Positions 1 through 5,561 of a stretch of DNA of 5,561 bases are shown here, one piece after another. Numbering within the stretch: the first letter of the stretch is position 1; each line of letters opens with the position of its first letter. The position numbers and the translations under genes are program-made. The notes under the pieces are model-generated. The model searched no databases. It was given only the letters and a program-made list of their open reading frames with translations, and was not told the DNA's origin. This stretch comes from an uncultured Solirubrobacter sp. (GTDB lineage Bacteria; Actinomycetota; Thermoleophilia; Solirubrobacterales; Solirubrobacteraceae), in the NCBI GenBank assembly GCA_937871635.1, contig CALMNS010000326.1, forward strand, positions 1-5,561. The letters are read 5' to 3'.

Positions 1-1
1 G

Positions 2-139
2 CACCGCACCGCGGGGCACGTCAACACGCAGGAGCACCTGCCCGAGGGGCTCGAGGACCTCCGCTTCTACGCCCCCGACGAGGCCGAGGCCGACCTCCGC
101 GACCGCCTGCGGGCGATCCGCGAGCAGCGCGGCCGCTGA
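2..139 (+). CDS. rarA: C-terminal end of a RarA/MgsA-like AAA+ ATPase (partial)
   Basis: Only the last 45 codons are in the window, ending at TGA 137-139; the rest of the gene lies to the left. The visible tail reads GHVNTQEHLPEGLEDLRFY, followed by an acidic, Arg-rich helix that ends in REQRGR. This matches the end of the replication-associated recombination protein A family (RarA, also MgsA; Mgs1/WRNIP1 in eukaryotes), where a QE/QQ-(Y/H)LP-x-L stretch precedes an (R/Y)FY-x-P block and a final charged helix. Family knowledge: RarA is a cytoplasmic clamp-loader-like ATPase that acts at stalled replication forks. The AAA+ core, Walker motifs and tetramerisation domain are not visible, so the name rests on the tail alone. 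It converges on the hydantoinase operon and is probably functionally unrelated to it. Confidence 0.62.
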   Translation, partial: HRTAGHVNTQEHLPEGLEDLRFYAPDEAEADLRDRLRAIREQRGR

Positions 140-160
140 GCGCGGCCCGCCGCCCCCCGC

Positions 161-1843
161 TCAGCCGTCCGCCCCGGCGGGGAGCGCACCGTACACCCGA
201 CGTGCCCGGTCCTCGGCGATCAGCTCGTTCTCGACGTCGGCGGCGATGGCCTCGGGGTCGCGATCGGCCGGATCGCCGTATCCCCCGCCGTTGCCCGTGC
301 GGATCCGGATGACGTCGCCCTCGTTGACGACGAGTCCCGTCACCACCGCGTACTCCTCGCGGGACGCGTCGGCGCGGATCACCTCCGCGACGTTCGGGGA
401 TCCCTCGAGCCCGCCGTCGGCCGCCCAGGGCAGGTGCCGGTTGCGCGTGTAGGAGCAGGTGAAGAAGCAGCCGTCCTGGCGGACGGCGTAGTCGATGACG
501 ATGCCCTTGCCGCCGCGGTGGGCGCCCTCGCCGCCGGGTGCGTCGTTGAGCGTCATGCGGTTCACGTACAGGCCGTAGCGGGTCTCGGCCACCTCGGCGG
601 GGCAGTTGTAGGTCTCCCCGTGGAAGCCGGAGAAGATCGCGCTGTTGCCGTCTCCCCGGACGGATCCCCCCCATCCGCCGACCTGTGGCTCCACGATCGT
701 GAAGTGCCGGCCGGTGTCGGGATGCGGGCCGCCGATGAACGTCCCGCAGATGCTGGCGAAGTGGCCCGCCGGGAGTAGGCCGCCCAGCGACGGCGCCAGG
801 CACCGCCAGATCAGGTCGTAGAGCCGGACCTCGACCTCGTAGTAGACCGCGAAGGCGGCCGGCTCCTGGGCGTCGAACACCGACCCTGGCCGGGTCAGGA
901 GCCGCAGCGGCCGGAACGAGCCGCCGTTGGCCACGCCGTAGGGATCCGTGAGCGACTTGAAGACCATCTGCGCCGCCACGAGCGAACCGTCGCGGCCCGC
1001 GTTGTTGGGACCCTCGTCCTGGTCGGGGTTCTCGCGGAGGTCCACGGTGAAGGCGTCGTCGGCGATCTCGACGGTGACGCGGTAGACGCTGCCGCTGTCC
1101 TGCTCCTCCTCGAGCTCGAAGCGGCCCTTCGGGAGCTCGCGGAGGGCCTTGAGCGAGACCTGCTCGCCGTAGTCCATGAAGTGCTCCGTCGCGGCCAGGA
1201 ACGTGTCGCGACCGTACTTGGCGACGAGCTCCTGCAGCCGCTGCGCCCCGATGCGCACCGCCGCGATGCCCGCCCACATGTCGCCCCTGAGGAAGTCGGG
1301 AAGGCGCGAGTTGACCTCCATGATCCGCATCACGGAGTCGATCGGCCGGCCCCGGTCGACGAGCTTGACGCCCGGCAGCCGCAACCCTTCCTGGAAGATC
1401 TCGCGCGCGTCCGTCGAGATCGAGCCCGGGACCATCCCGCCCACGTCGTTCCAGTGGGCGATGTTCGCGGTCCAGGCCACCAGCTCGCCGCCGGCGAACA
1501 CCGGCATGGCCAGCACGACGTCGTTGAGGTGCGTCACGCCGCCGTAGTAGGGGTCGTTCGTGGCGAAGATGTCGCCGTCGCGGATCCCCTCGCGCGGGTT
1601 GAGCTCGAGGATCCGGCGAACCGCCTTGTCGAGCACGCCGATGAACGCCGGGATGCCGGCACCGCTGGAGGCGAGCTGCCCGTGGGCGTCGGTGATGCCC
1701 GTCCCCATGTCGAGGACCTCGTAGATGATCGCGCTCATCGCCGTCCGGCGCATGGCGGCGAACATCTCGTCGCTCGCCGCCTGCAGGCTCGACTGGATGA
1801 TCTCGAGCGTGATGGGGTCGAACCCCTCCGCCGATCGGCTCAT
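161..1843 (-). CDS. hyuB: HyuB-family hydantoinase/oxoprolinase subunit B
   Basis: A 560-residue protein, the usual length for stand-alone HyuB subunits (roughly 510-590). The family partners with HyuA in ATP-dependent opening of cyclic amides (N-methylhydantoin, 5-oxoproline, caprolactam) or, in distant relatives, ketone carboxylation; the location is cytoplasmic. Visible family blocks are TNDPYYGGVTHLND (95-108), AHWNDVGG (129-136, a His/Asp block that probably contributes to the metal or active site), EIFQEGLRLPGVKL (148-161), GPNNAG (278-283), GHFASICGTFIGG (360-372), GGWGG..GDG (389-399), GGEGAHRGGKG (437-447), PW..DGGLEG (472-481) and GNGGGYGDPADRDPE (517-531). The ATG start at 1843 is chosen because GGGAGGGA lies 4-6 bases upstream and the ATG overlaps the hyuA stop as ATGA. 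The open frame continues upstream only as an out-of-frame reading of hyuA. There is no signal peptide. The second residue after His in the AHWNDVGG block is Asn and the first is Trp, where many members have AHHADVGG. The substrate cannot be assigned; acetone/acetophenone carboxylase subunits are less likely given length and the ABC importer context. Confidence 0.93.
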   Translation of the reverse strand: MSRSAEGFDPITLEIIQSSLQAASDEMFAAMRRTAMSAIIYEVLDMGTGITDAHGQLASSGAGIPAFIGVLDKAVRRILELNPREGIRDGDIFATNDPYYGGVTHLNDVVLAMPVFAGGELVAWTANIAHWNDVGGMVPGSISTDAREIFQEGLRLPGVKLVDRGRPIDSVMRIMEVNSRLPDFLRGDMWAGIAAVRIGAQRLQELVAKYGRDTFLAATEHFMDYGEQVSLKALRELPKGRFELEEEQDSGSVYRVTVEIADDAFTVDLRENPDQDEGPNNAGRDGSLVAAQMVFKSLTDPYGVANGGSFRPLRLLTRPGSVFDAQEPAAFAVYYEVEVRLYDLIWRCLAPSLGGLLPAGHFASICGTFIGGPHPDTGRHFTIVEPQVGGWGGSVRGDGNSAIFSGFHGETYNCPAEVAETRYGLYVNRMTLNDAPGGEGAHRGGKGIVIDYAVRQDGCFFTCSYTRNRHLPWAADGGLEGSPNVAEVIRADASREEYAVVTGLVVNEGDVIRIRTGNGGGYGDPADRDPEAIAADVENELIAEDRARRVYGALPAGADG

Positions 1844-3927
1844 GCCGTCCCTCCCACGTCGATGTGCAGGTTGCCGTAGTCGTCCATCCGCACCTCGTCG
1901 CCCGGACGGACCACGACCGTGGTCCCGGAGGTCTCGACGATCGCCGGTCCGCTGAACGCCATGCCCGGCTCGAGCGCGGCGCCGTCGTAGATGGCCGCCG
2001 CGGCGACGCCCTCGAGCTCGAAGTCGACCTCGCGCTCCCCCTTGCGGGCCTCGGCGACCTCCCTGCCGTCGACCGGCAGCTTCGCGGGCGTCAGCTTGCC
2101 GACCTGAGCCGAGGCGACGACGTGGACGCCGACGAACTCCACCGGCGCGTCGAGCCGGTAGGTGTACTCGCGCTCGTAGGTCACGTGGAAGCGCTCGACG
2201 ATCGCCTGCACGGCCGCCGCGTCGAATTCGCCCGCCTCGAGCGGGACCTCGACGCTGTGCTCCTGGTTCTCGTAGCGCAGGCGCCCGAAGCGCTCGAGCG
2301 AGAGCTGGTCGGCCGCAATCCCCTCCGCGGCGTACTGGTCGGCGGCGTGCACCTCGACCTCGCGCACCCAGCCGTCCAGGCTCGCGGACCGGTCGGGCGT
2401 CAGGGTCGCCAGGCGGGTGACGAAGTAGTCGCGGCGCAGATCGCTCATCAGCATCCCCCACGCGCTGAAGACATCGGCCGCGCGGGGGATGACCACCTTG
2501 GCCATGCCGAGCTCCGCGGCCAGCGCGGCGGCGTGCATCCCTCCGCCCCCACCGAACGCAACGAGCGTGAAGTCCCGGGGGTCGTGGCCCCGGTTGACCG
2601 ACACGAGCTTGAGGGCGTTGATCATGTTGTGGTTGGCGATGCGCACGATGCCCCGCGCGGCGTCCAGCCGCGTCCCGCCCAGCTCGGCCGCCACCGCGTC
2701 GAGCGCCCGCTCGGCGGCCGGCATGTCCGCATCCACGTCGCCGCCACGGAAGAACGCCGGGTTGATGCGGCCCAGCACCAGGTTGGCGTCCGTCGTGGTG
2801 GCGTGCTCGCCGCCGAGCCCGTAGGCCGCCGGACCGGGGTCCGCCCCGGCGGAGCGCGGCCCGACGTGGAGCTTGCCGAAGTCGTCGACCGAGGCGATGC
2901 TGCCGCCGCCGTTGCCGATCTCGACCAGGTCGACCACGGGCACCATGATCGGGTAGCCAGCCGACCGCTGGTCACGCTCGATCCAGTAGTCGGTCATGAT
3001 CCGCACGCGGCCGTCCTCGATGAGCGAGCACTTGGCGGTCGTGCCGCCGATGTCGAGCGCGAGCACGTTCGGCTCGCCGATGAGGCGGCCGAGCTCCGCG
3101 GCGCCCCAGAACCCGCTCGCCGGCCCGCTCTCCACCATGGTGATCGGGATGCGCTTGACGTGGTCGAGGGTGTCGACGCCGCAGTTGGACTGCATGATGT
3201 ACGGCTGGCCGGCGAAGCCGTCGCGCGCCACGCCGTCGTGGAGGCGGCCGAGGTAGCGCTCGGCGATGGGCTGCACGTACGCCGACAGCACCGCGGTGCT
3301 CGTGCGCTCGTACTCGCGCCACTCGCGCGTGATCTGGTGCGAGGCCACGGCGCTGACGCCCGGCCACAGCTCGCGCACCCGCTCGAGCGCCGCGAGCTCG
3401 TGCTCGGGGTTCGCGTAGGAGTGCAGCAGGCAGATGGCCACCGCCTCGACGCCCTTCGCTCGGAAGTCCTCGAGGATGGCCGGCAGCCCGGAGAGGTCCA
3501 GCGGCCAGCGCTCGGCCCCGGTGGGCGCCAAGCGGCCCGGAAGCTCGCGCCGGAGGTGGCGCGGCACGAACGGCGCGGGCTTGCGGTAGAAGAGGTTGAA
3601 GAAGTCCGGCCGGTTGCCGCGAGCGATCTCCAGGGAGTCGCGGAAGCCCTCCGTCGTGATCAAGCCCGTGGTGACGCCCTTGCGCTCCGTGAGCGCGTTG
3701 ATCACCACGGTGGTGCCGTGGACGAGGAAGCCGATGTCCGCCGTCGCGACGCCGGACCTCGCGATCACTTCCAGCACGCCGCGCTCGAAGTCCGGCGGGG
3801 TCGTGTCGCTCTTGGCGGTCACGATCTCCTGGCGCCCCGTCGCCGGGTCCGTCCTGAGGTGCACCAGGTCGGTGAAGGTGCCCCCGACGTCGGTGGCGAC
3901 CCGGTTGGCTGCGCTTGAGCTGCTCAC
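1840..3927 (-). CDS. hyuA: HyuA-family hydantoinase/oxoprolinase subunit A (ATP-binding)
   Basis: A 695-residue protein, the typical HyuA length. This subunit has an actin/hexokinase-like (ASKHA) ATPase fold and is thought to phosphorylate the substrate's ring amide oxygen so that the ring can be opened together with HyuB. Visible motifs in order are ATDVGGTFTD (11-20, phosphate-1 loop), HGTTVVINALTERKG (70-84), ESGPASG (266-272), LDIGGTTAK (291-299, second Gly-rich phosphate motif), EIGNGGGS (336-343), GPRSAGADPGPAAYG (356-370), TTDANLVLGRINP (378-390), FGGGGGMHA (458-466), a PRAADVFSAWGM block (481-492) and the C-terminal GPAIVE..GTTVV (660-672) followed by DDYGNL (682-687). The start is the GTG at 3927, with GGAG seven bases upstream; the longer open frame before it is a shadow of the permease. 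It lies 11 bases after the permease stop and overlaps hyuB by ATGA. All core motifs are intact. Alternative family members are 5-oxoprolinase subunit, caprolactamase alpha or a carboxylase beta subunit; the sequence does not decide between them. Confidence 0.95.
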   Translation of the reverse strand: MSSSSAANRVATDVGGTFTDLVHLRTDPATGRQEIVTAKSDTTPPDFERGVLEVIARSGVATADIGFLVHGTTVVINALTERKGVTTGLITTEGFRDSLEIARGNRPDFFNLFYRKPAPFVPRHLRRELPGRLAPTGAERWPLDLSGLPAILEDFRAKGVEAVAICLLHSYANPEHELAALERVRELWPGVSAVASHQITREWREYERTSTAVLSAYVQPIAERYLGRLHDGVARDGFAGQPYIMQSNCGVDTLDHVKRIPITMVESGPASGFWGAAELGRLIGEPNVLALDIGGTTAKCSLIEDGRVRIMTDYWIERDQRSAGYPIMVPVVDLVEIGNGGGSIASVDDFGKLHVGPRSAGADPGPAAYGLGGEHATTTDANLVLGRINPAFFRGGDVDADMPAAERALDAVAAELGGTRLDAARGIVRIANHNMINALKLVSVNRGHDPRDFTLVAFGGGGGMHAAALAAELGMAKVVIPRAADVFSAWGMLMSDLRRDYFVTRLATLTPDRSASLDGWVREVEVHAADQYAAEGIAADQLSLERFGRLRYENQEHSVEVPLEAGEFDAAAVQAIVERFHVTYEREYTYRLDAPVEFVGVHVVASAQVGKLTPAKLPVDGREVAEARKGEREVDFELEGVAAAAIYDGAALEPGMAFSGPAIVETSGTTVVVRPGDEVRMDDYGNLHIDVGGTA
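1848..1855 (-). promoter_or_regulatory. hyuB ribosome-binding site inside the hyuA 3' end
   Basis: On the - strand the bases GGGAGGGA precede ATG 1843-1841. The core GGAGG is six bases from the start. These same bases encode Gly-Gly-Thr at the end of HyuA, so the signal is embedded in the last codons of hyuA. It fixes the hyuB start and, with the ATGA overlap, suggests translational coupling and balanced synthesis of the two subunits. Confidence 0.8.
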
Positions 3928-3934
3928 GCGCGAT

Positions 3935-3940
3935 CTCCTC
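3935..3940 (-). promoter_or_regulatory. hyuA ribosome-binding site overlapping the permease stop codon
   Basis: On the - strand GAGGAG begins inside the permease TGA stop (3941-3939), and its GGAG core lies seven bases before GTG 3927-3925. This supports the GTG start for hyuA over any upstream start, and means ribosomes finishing the permease end on the hyuA initiation signal. Confidence 0.8.
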
Positions 3941-4913
3941 ACCGGCGGCGGACGAGCTGGTCGACGGCGACCGCCAGGAGGATGAGAACCCCCTGGACGA
4001 GCTGCTGGTAGGTCGTGTTCACCGAGAGCAGGTCGAAGCCGTTGCCGATGATGGCCAGGGTGAGGACGCCGAGGACGCCGCGCCACACCGCACCCTCCCC
4101 GCCGAGGATGCTCGTGCCGCCCACGACCGCCGCGGCGATCGCGGCGAGCTCGAGCCCCATCCCCAGGTCGGCTTGGGCGGAGGAGGTCCGCGACGCCGCC
4201 AGGACGCCGGCGATGCCCGCCGCCAGGCCGGAGAGCGCGTAGCAGGCGCCGAGCACGAGGCCGACCCGGATCCCCGACAGGCGAGCGGCCTCCGGGTTGC
4301 CCCCGACCGCGTAGACGTAGCGCCCGAAGGTCGTGCGCGCCAGCAGGAAGGCGGTGAAGGCGAAGAACGCGACGAAGACGTAGACGGAGTACTTCGCCTC
4401 CACGAGCTCCTGGGTCCCGAGCTTGGAGAACGCCTCGTCCGTCACCGTGACGATCATCCCGCCCGTCACGAGGATCGCGATGCCCCGGTAGACGATGCTC
4501 GTCGCCAGCGTCCCGATGAAGGAGTTGATCCGGGTGTAGTGGACCAGAACGCCGTTGAGGATGCCCAGGCCCAGGCCGGCGAGGACCCCGGCCACCAGCC
4601 CCAGGTAGGGATCGGTCGAGTTGGCGACCTTGGCGGCGACGACCGCCGACACGGCGAAGATGGCACCCGTCGAGACGTCGAAGATCCCCGCGACGATGCA
4701 GATGGTGATGGCGCAGGCGATGATGCCGAGCGGCGCGGACTGGTCGAGGATGTTGAGCAGGTTGCGCTGGGTCAGGAACGTGTCCGTGGCGACGCTCAAG
4801 GCCACGAAGAGCGCCACGAACGCCAGCAGGATCCCGAGGTCGCGCACCTCGAAGCGGCGCTGGCGCCGCTCGCTGTCGGCCGCCCCGGGGGCGGCCACCG
4901 CTTCGCTGCTCAC
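3939..4913 (-). CDS. RbsC-type (CUT2 family) sugar ABC transporter permease
   Basis: A 324-residue inner-membrane protein, close to E. coli RbsC in length. It would form the homodimeric channel that works with the ATPase encoded just upstream and an extracytoplasmic binding protein not in this window. A charged cytoplasmic N-terminus (1-25) is followed by about nine or ten hydrophobic segments, roughly at 27-45, 62-78, 82-97, 103-124, 132-152, 177-193, 216-238, 254-270, 277-293 and 304-320. Family landmarks are the NLLNIL block (51-56), GIFDVSTGAIFAVSA (76-90, equivalent to the common GGIDLSVGS motif), the cytoplasmic GRYVYAVGGNPEAARLSGI loop (197-215, the ATPase-contact region), AAIAAAVVGGTSILGG (257-272) and QQLVQGVLILLAV (303-315). 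The start is GTG 4913, which overlaps the ATPase stop as GTGA, with AAGGAG ten bases upstream; a second GTG at codon 6 has poorer spacing. The transported substrate is unknown. The hydantoinase genes downstream suggest a ring amide or a derivatised sugar. Confidence 0.93.
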   Translation of the reverse strand: MSSEAVAAPGAADSERRQRRFEVRDLGILLAFVALFVALSVATDTFLTQRNLLNILDQSAPLGIIACAITICIVAGIFDVSTGAIFAVSAVVAAKVANSTDPYLGLVAGVLAGLGLGILNGVLVHYTRINSFIGTLATSIVYRGIAILVTGGMIVTVTDEAFSKLGTQELVEAKYSVYVFVAFFAFTAFLLARTTFGRYVYAVGGNPEAARLSGIRVGLVLGACYALSGLAAGIAGVLAASRTSSAQADLGMGLELAAIAAAVVGGTSILGGEGAVWRGVLGVLTLAIIGNGFDLLSVNTTYQQLVQGVLILLAVAVDQLVRRR

Positions 4914-5561
4914 GGCTTCGGAACTCCTTCGGTCGGCGACGCGGCGAACGCCGCGCGCATGACGGTCTCCTGGGTGGCGACCGCACCCGCGAGCTCGTCG
5001 ACGACGCGCCCGCGGCGCATCACGAGCACCCGGTGCGCCAGGCCGAGCACCTCCTCGATCTCCGACGAGATGAGCAGGACGGCCATCCCGGCCTCGGCCA
5101 GGTCGGCGATAAGGGCGTGGATCTGCTGCTTGGCGGCGACGTCGATGCCGCGGGTCGGCTCGTCGGCGATCAGGAGCTTGGGCTCGGCCGCGAGCCACTT
5201 GGCGAAGAGGACCTTCTGCTGGTTGCCACCCGACAGGCTCCCCACGCGGGCCTTCGTGCTGGGCGCCCGGACGTCGAGCCGGCGGGTGAGTTCCTCGGCC
5301 CGCGCACGCTCGCGGTCCCGGCGGACGACTCCGGCCGTCGCGTACCGCGGCAGGGTGGCCAACGTCACGTTCTCGCGAACCGACCGGATCATCAGCAGTC
5401 CCTGCTCCTTGCGGCTCTCGGGCACGAGCGCGATCCCCAGCCGTGCCGCGTGGCCCGGGCCGCGCACGCGCACGGCCCGGCCCTCGAGTGCGACCTCGCC
5501 CGCGTCGAGCGGGTCGGCGCCGAAGATGAGGCGGGCGACCTCGCTGCGGCCGCTGCCCACC
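4910..5561 (-). CDS. RbsA/MglA-type sugar ABC transporter ATPase, C-terminal domain (5' end outside window)
   Basis: The last 216 residues of an ABC ATPase, cut by the right window edge. The first complete codons read VGSGRSE, the degenerate Walker A of the second nucleotide-binding domain in CUT2 ATPases (GxxG(A/S)GR(T/S)E, lacking the usual Lys). Counting from that Val, the next landmarks are a VPESRKEQGL Q-loop-like block (46-55), a SVRENV block (60-64), the ABC signature LSGGNQQ (109-115), Walker B with DEPTRG (133-138), and SSEIEEVLGLAHRVLVM (165-181), where the switch His of ordinary ABC domains is absent, as in RbsA. The end, ATQETVM, also resembles RbsA. The full protein should be about 500 residues with two such domains, so roughly 280-300 residues are missing here; the GTG at 5560 is an internal Val and not a start. 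It is a peripheral protein at the inner membrane that powers the permease, and it overlaps the permease by GTGA. Confidence 0.94.
   Translation of the reverse strand, partial: VGSGRSEVARLIFGADPLDAGEVALEGRAVRVRGPGHAARLGIALVPESRKEQGLLMIRSVRENVTLATLPRYATAGVVRRDRERARAEELTRRLDVRAPSTKARVGSLSGGNQQKVLFAKWLAAEPKLLIADEPTRGIDVAAKQQIHALIADLAEAGMAVLLISSEIEEVLGLAHRVLVMRRGRVVDELAGAVATQETVMRAAFAASPTEGVPKP
4924..4929 (-). promoter_or_regulatory. permease ribosome-binding site inside the ATPase 3' end
   Basis: AAGGAG on the - strand sits ten bases before GTG 4913-4911, a slightly long but workable spacing. It lies within the last codons of the ATPase gene and decides in favour of the GTG at 4913 over the in-frame GTG at 4898, which would be 25 bases away. 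Confidence 0.6.

Noticed and set aside
434..778. A 114-codon + strand open frame within hyuB
   Set aside because: It is antisense to conserved HyuB motifs, has no recognisable domain and shows the same Val/Ala/Gly/Asp bias as the other antisense shadows.
21..1277. A 418-codon - strand open frame overlapping hyuB in another frame
   Set aside because: The translation is almost entirely Arg, Gly, Ala and Pro, typical of an out-of-frame reading of GC-rich coding sequence. It also runs through the real hyuB stop region and into the rarA-like gene.
1844..2461. A 5' extension of hyuB giving a 766-residue protein
   Set aside because: The added 206 residues are a low-complexity shadow of the hyuA 3' end. 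The ATG at 1843 has a strong ribosome-binding site and matches the family start.
1864..3918. A 684-codon open frame on the + strand antisense to hyuA
   Set aside because: Its product is a low-complexity run rich in Arg, His, Val, Asp and Ala with no recognisable motif. It exactly shadows hyuA, and long antisense frames are expected in GC-rich genes where stop codons are rare.
1840..3927. Assignment of HyuA/HyuB as acetone or acetophenone carboxylase subunits
   Set aside because: No third small subunit follows hyuB, HyuB at 560 residues is well short of the acetone carboxylase alpha subunit, and the linked importer suggests an imported polar solute rather than a diffusible ketone. It is not excluded outright.
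3928..4986. A 5' extension of hyuA giving a 1048-residue protein
   Set aside because: The extra N-terminal part is an Arg/Gly/Pro-rich frame shadow of the permease. The GTG at 3927 has a well-placed ribosome-binding site and gives the normal family length with the phosphate-binding motif near residue 11.
4914..5198. A 5' extension of the permease to 419 residues
   Set aside because: It reads the ATPase gene out of frame and yields an Arg/Ala-rich sequence with no signal or membrane segment. The GTGA overlap start gives standard RbsC length.
5558..5560. GTG taken as the start of the ABC ATPase
   Set aside because: The codon is the Val of an internal degenerate Walker A in the second nucleotide-binding domain. 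A whole family member needs a first domain upstream, so the gene is cut by the window edge and is not truncated by evolution.

Overview
This is a GC-rich window with GTG as well as ATG starts and strongly GC-biased third codon positions. That base composition fits a high-GC bacterium; an actinobacterium (possibly a Thermoleophilia/Solirubrobacterales-type lineage) is my guess from protein style, not something the sequence proves. Coding density is close to 100% and there is no gene-free stretch over about 25 bases. I see no mobile element, CRISPR array, RNA gene or sizeable repeat.

Layout. At the left edge (2-139, + strand) is the last 45 codons of a gene whose C-terminus resembles the AAA+ ATPase RarA/MgsA. 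It converges, across a 21-base gap, on a tight four-gene run that occupies the rest of the window on the - strand. In transcription order these are: the C-terminal half of an RbsA/MglA-type sugar ABC ATPase (5561-4910, its start lies outside the window), an RbsC-type permease (4913-3939), a HyuA-family hydantoinase/oxoprolinase subunit (3927-1840) and a HyuB-family subunit (1843-161). ATPase/permease and hyuA/hyuB each share a 4-base start/stop overlap (GTGA and ATGA). Permease and hyuA are 11 bases apart, and the hyuA ribosome-binding site touches the permease stop codon. This is a single translationally coupled operon segment.

Working model. The ABC proteins would import a small polar solute of the CUT2 (ribose/galactose/inositol-like) transporter class. 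HyuA and HyuB would then together open a ring amide or imide of that solute (or carboxylate a related compound) in an ATP-dependent reaction in the cytoplasm. The combined length of HyuA and HyuB (695 + 560 residues) is about that of the single-chain eukaryotic 5-oxoprolinase. The substrate cannot be read from the sequence. The pairing of a ring-opening ATPase with a sugar-type importer is the most interesting feature of the window. The solute-binding protein, the first half of the ATPase, the promoter and any regulator are expected beyond the right edge.
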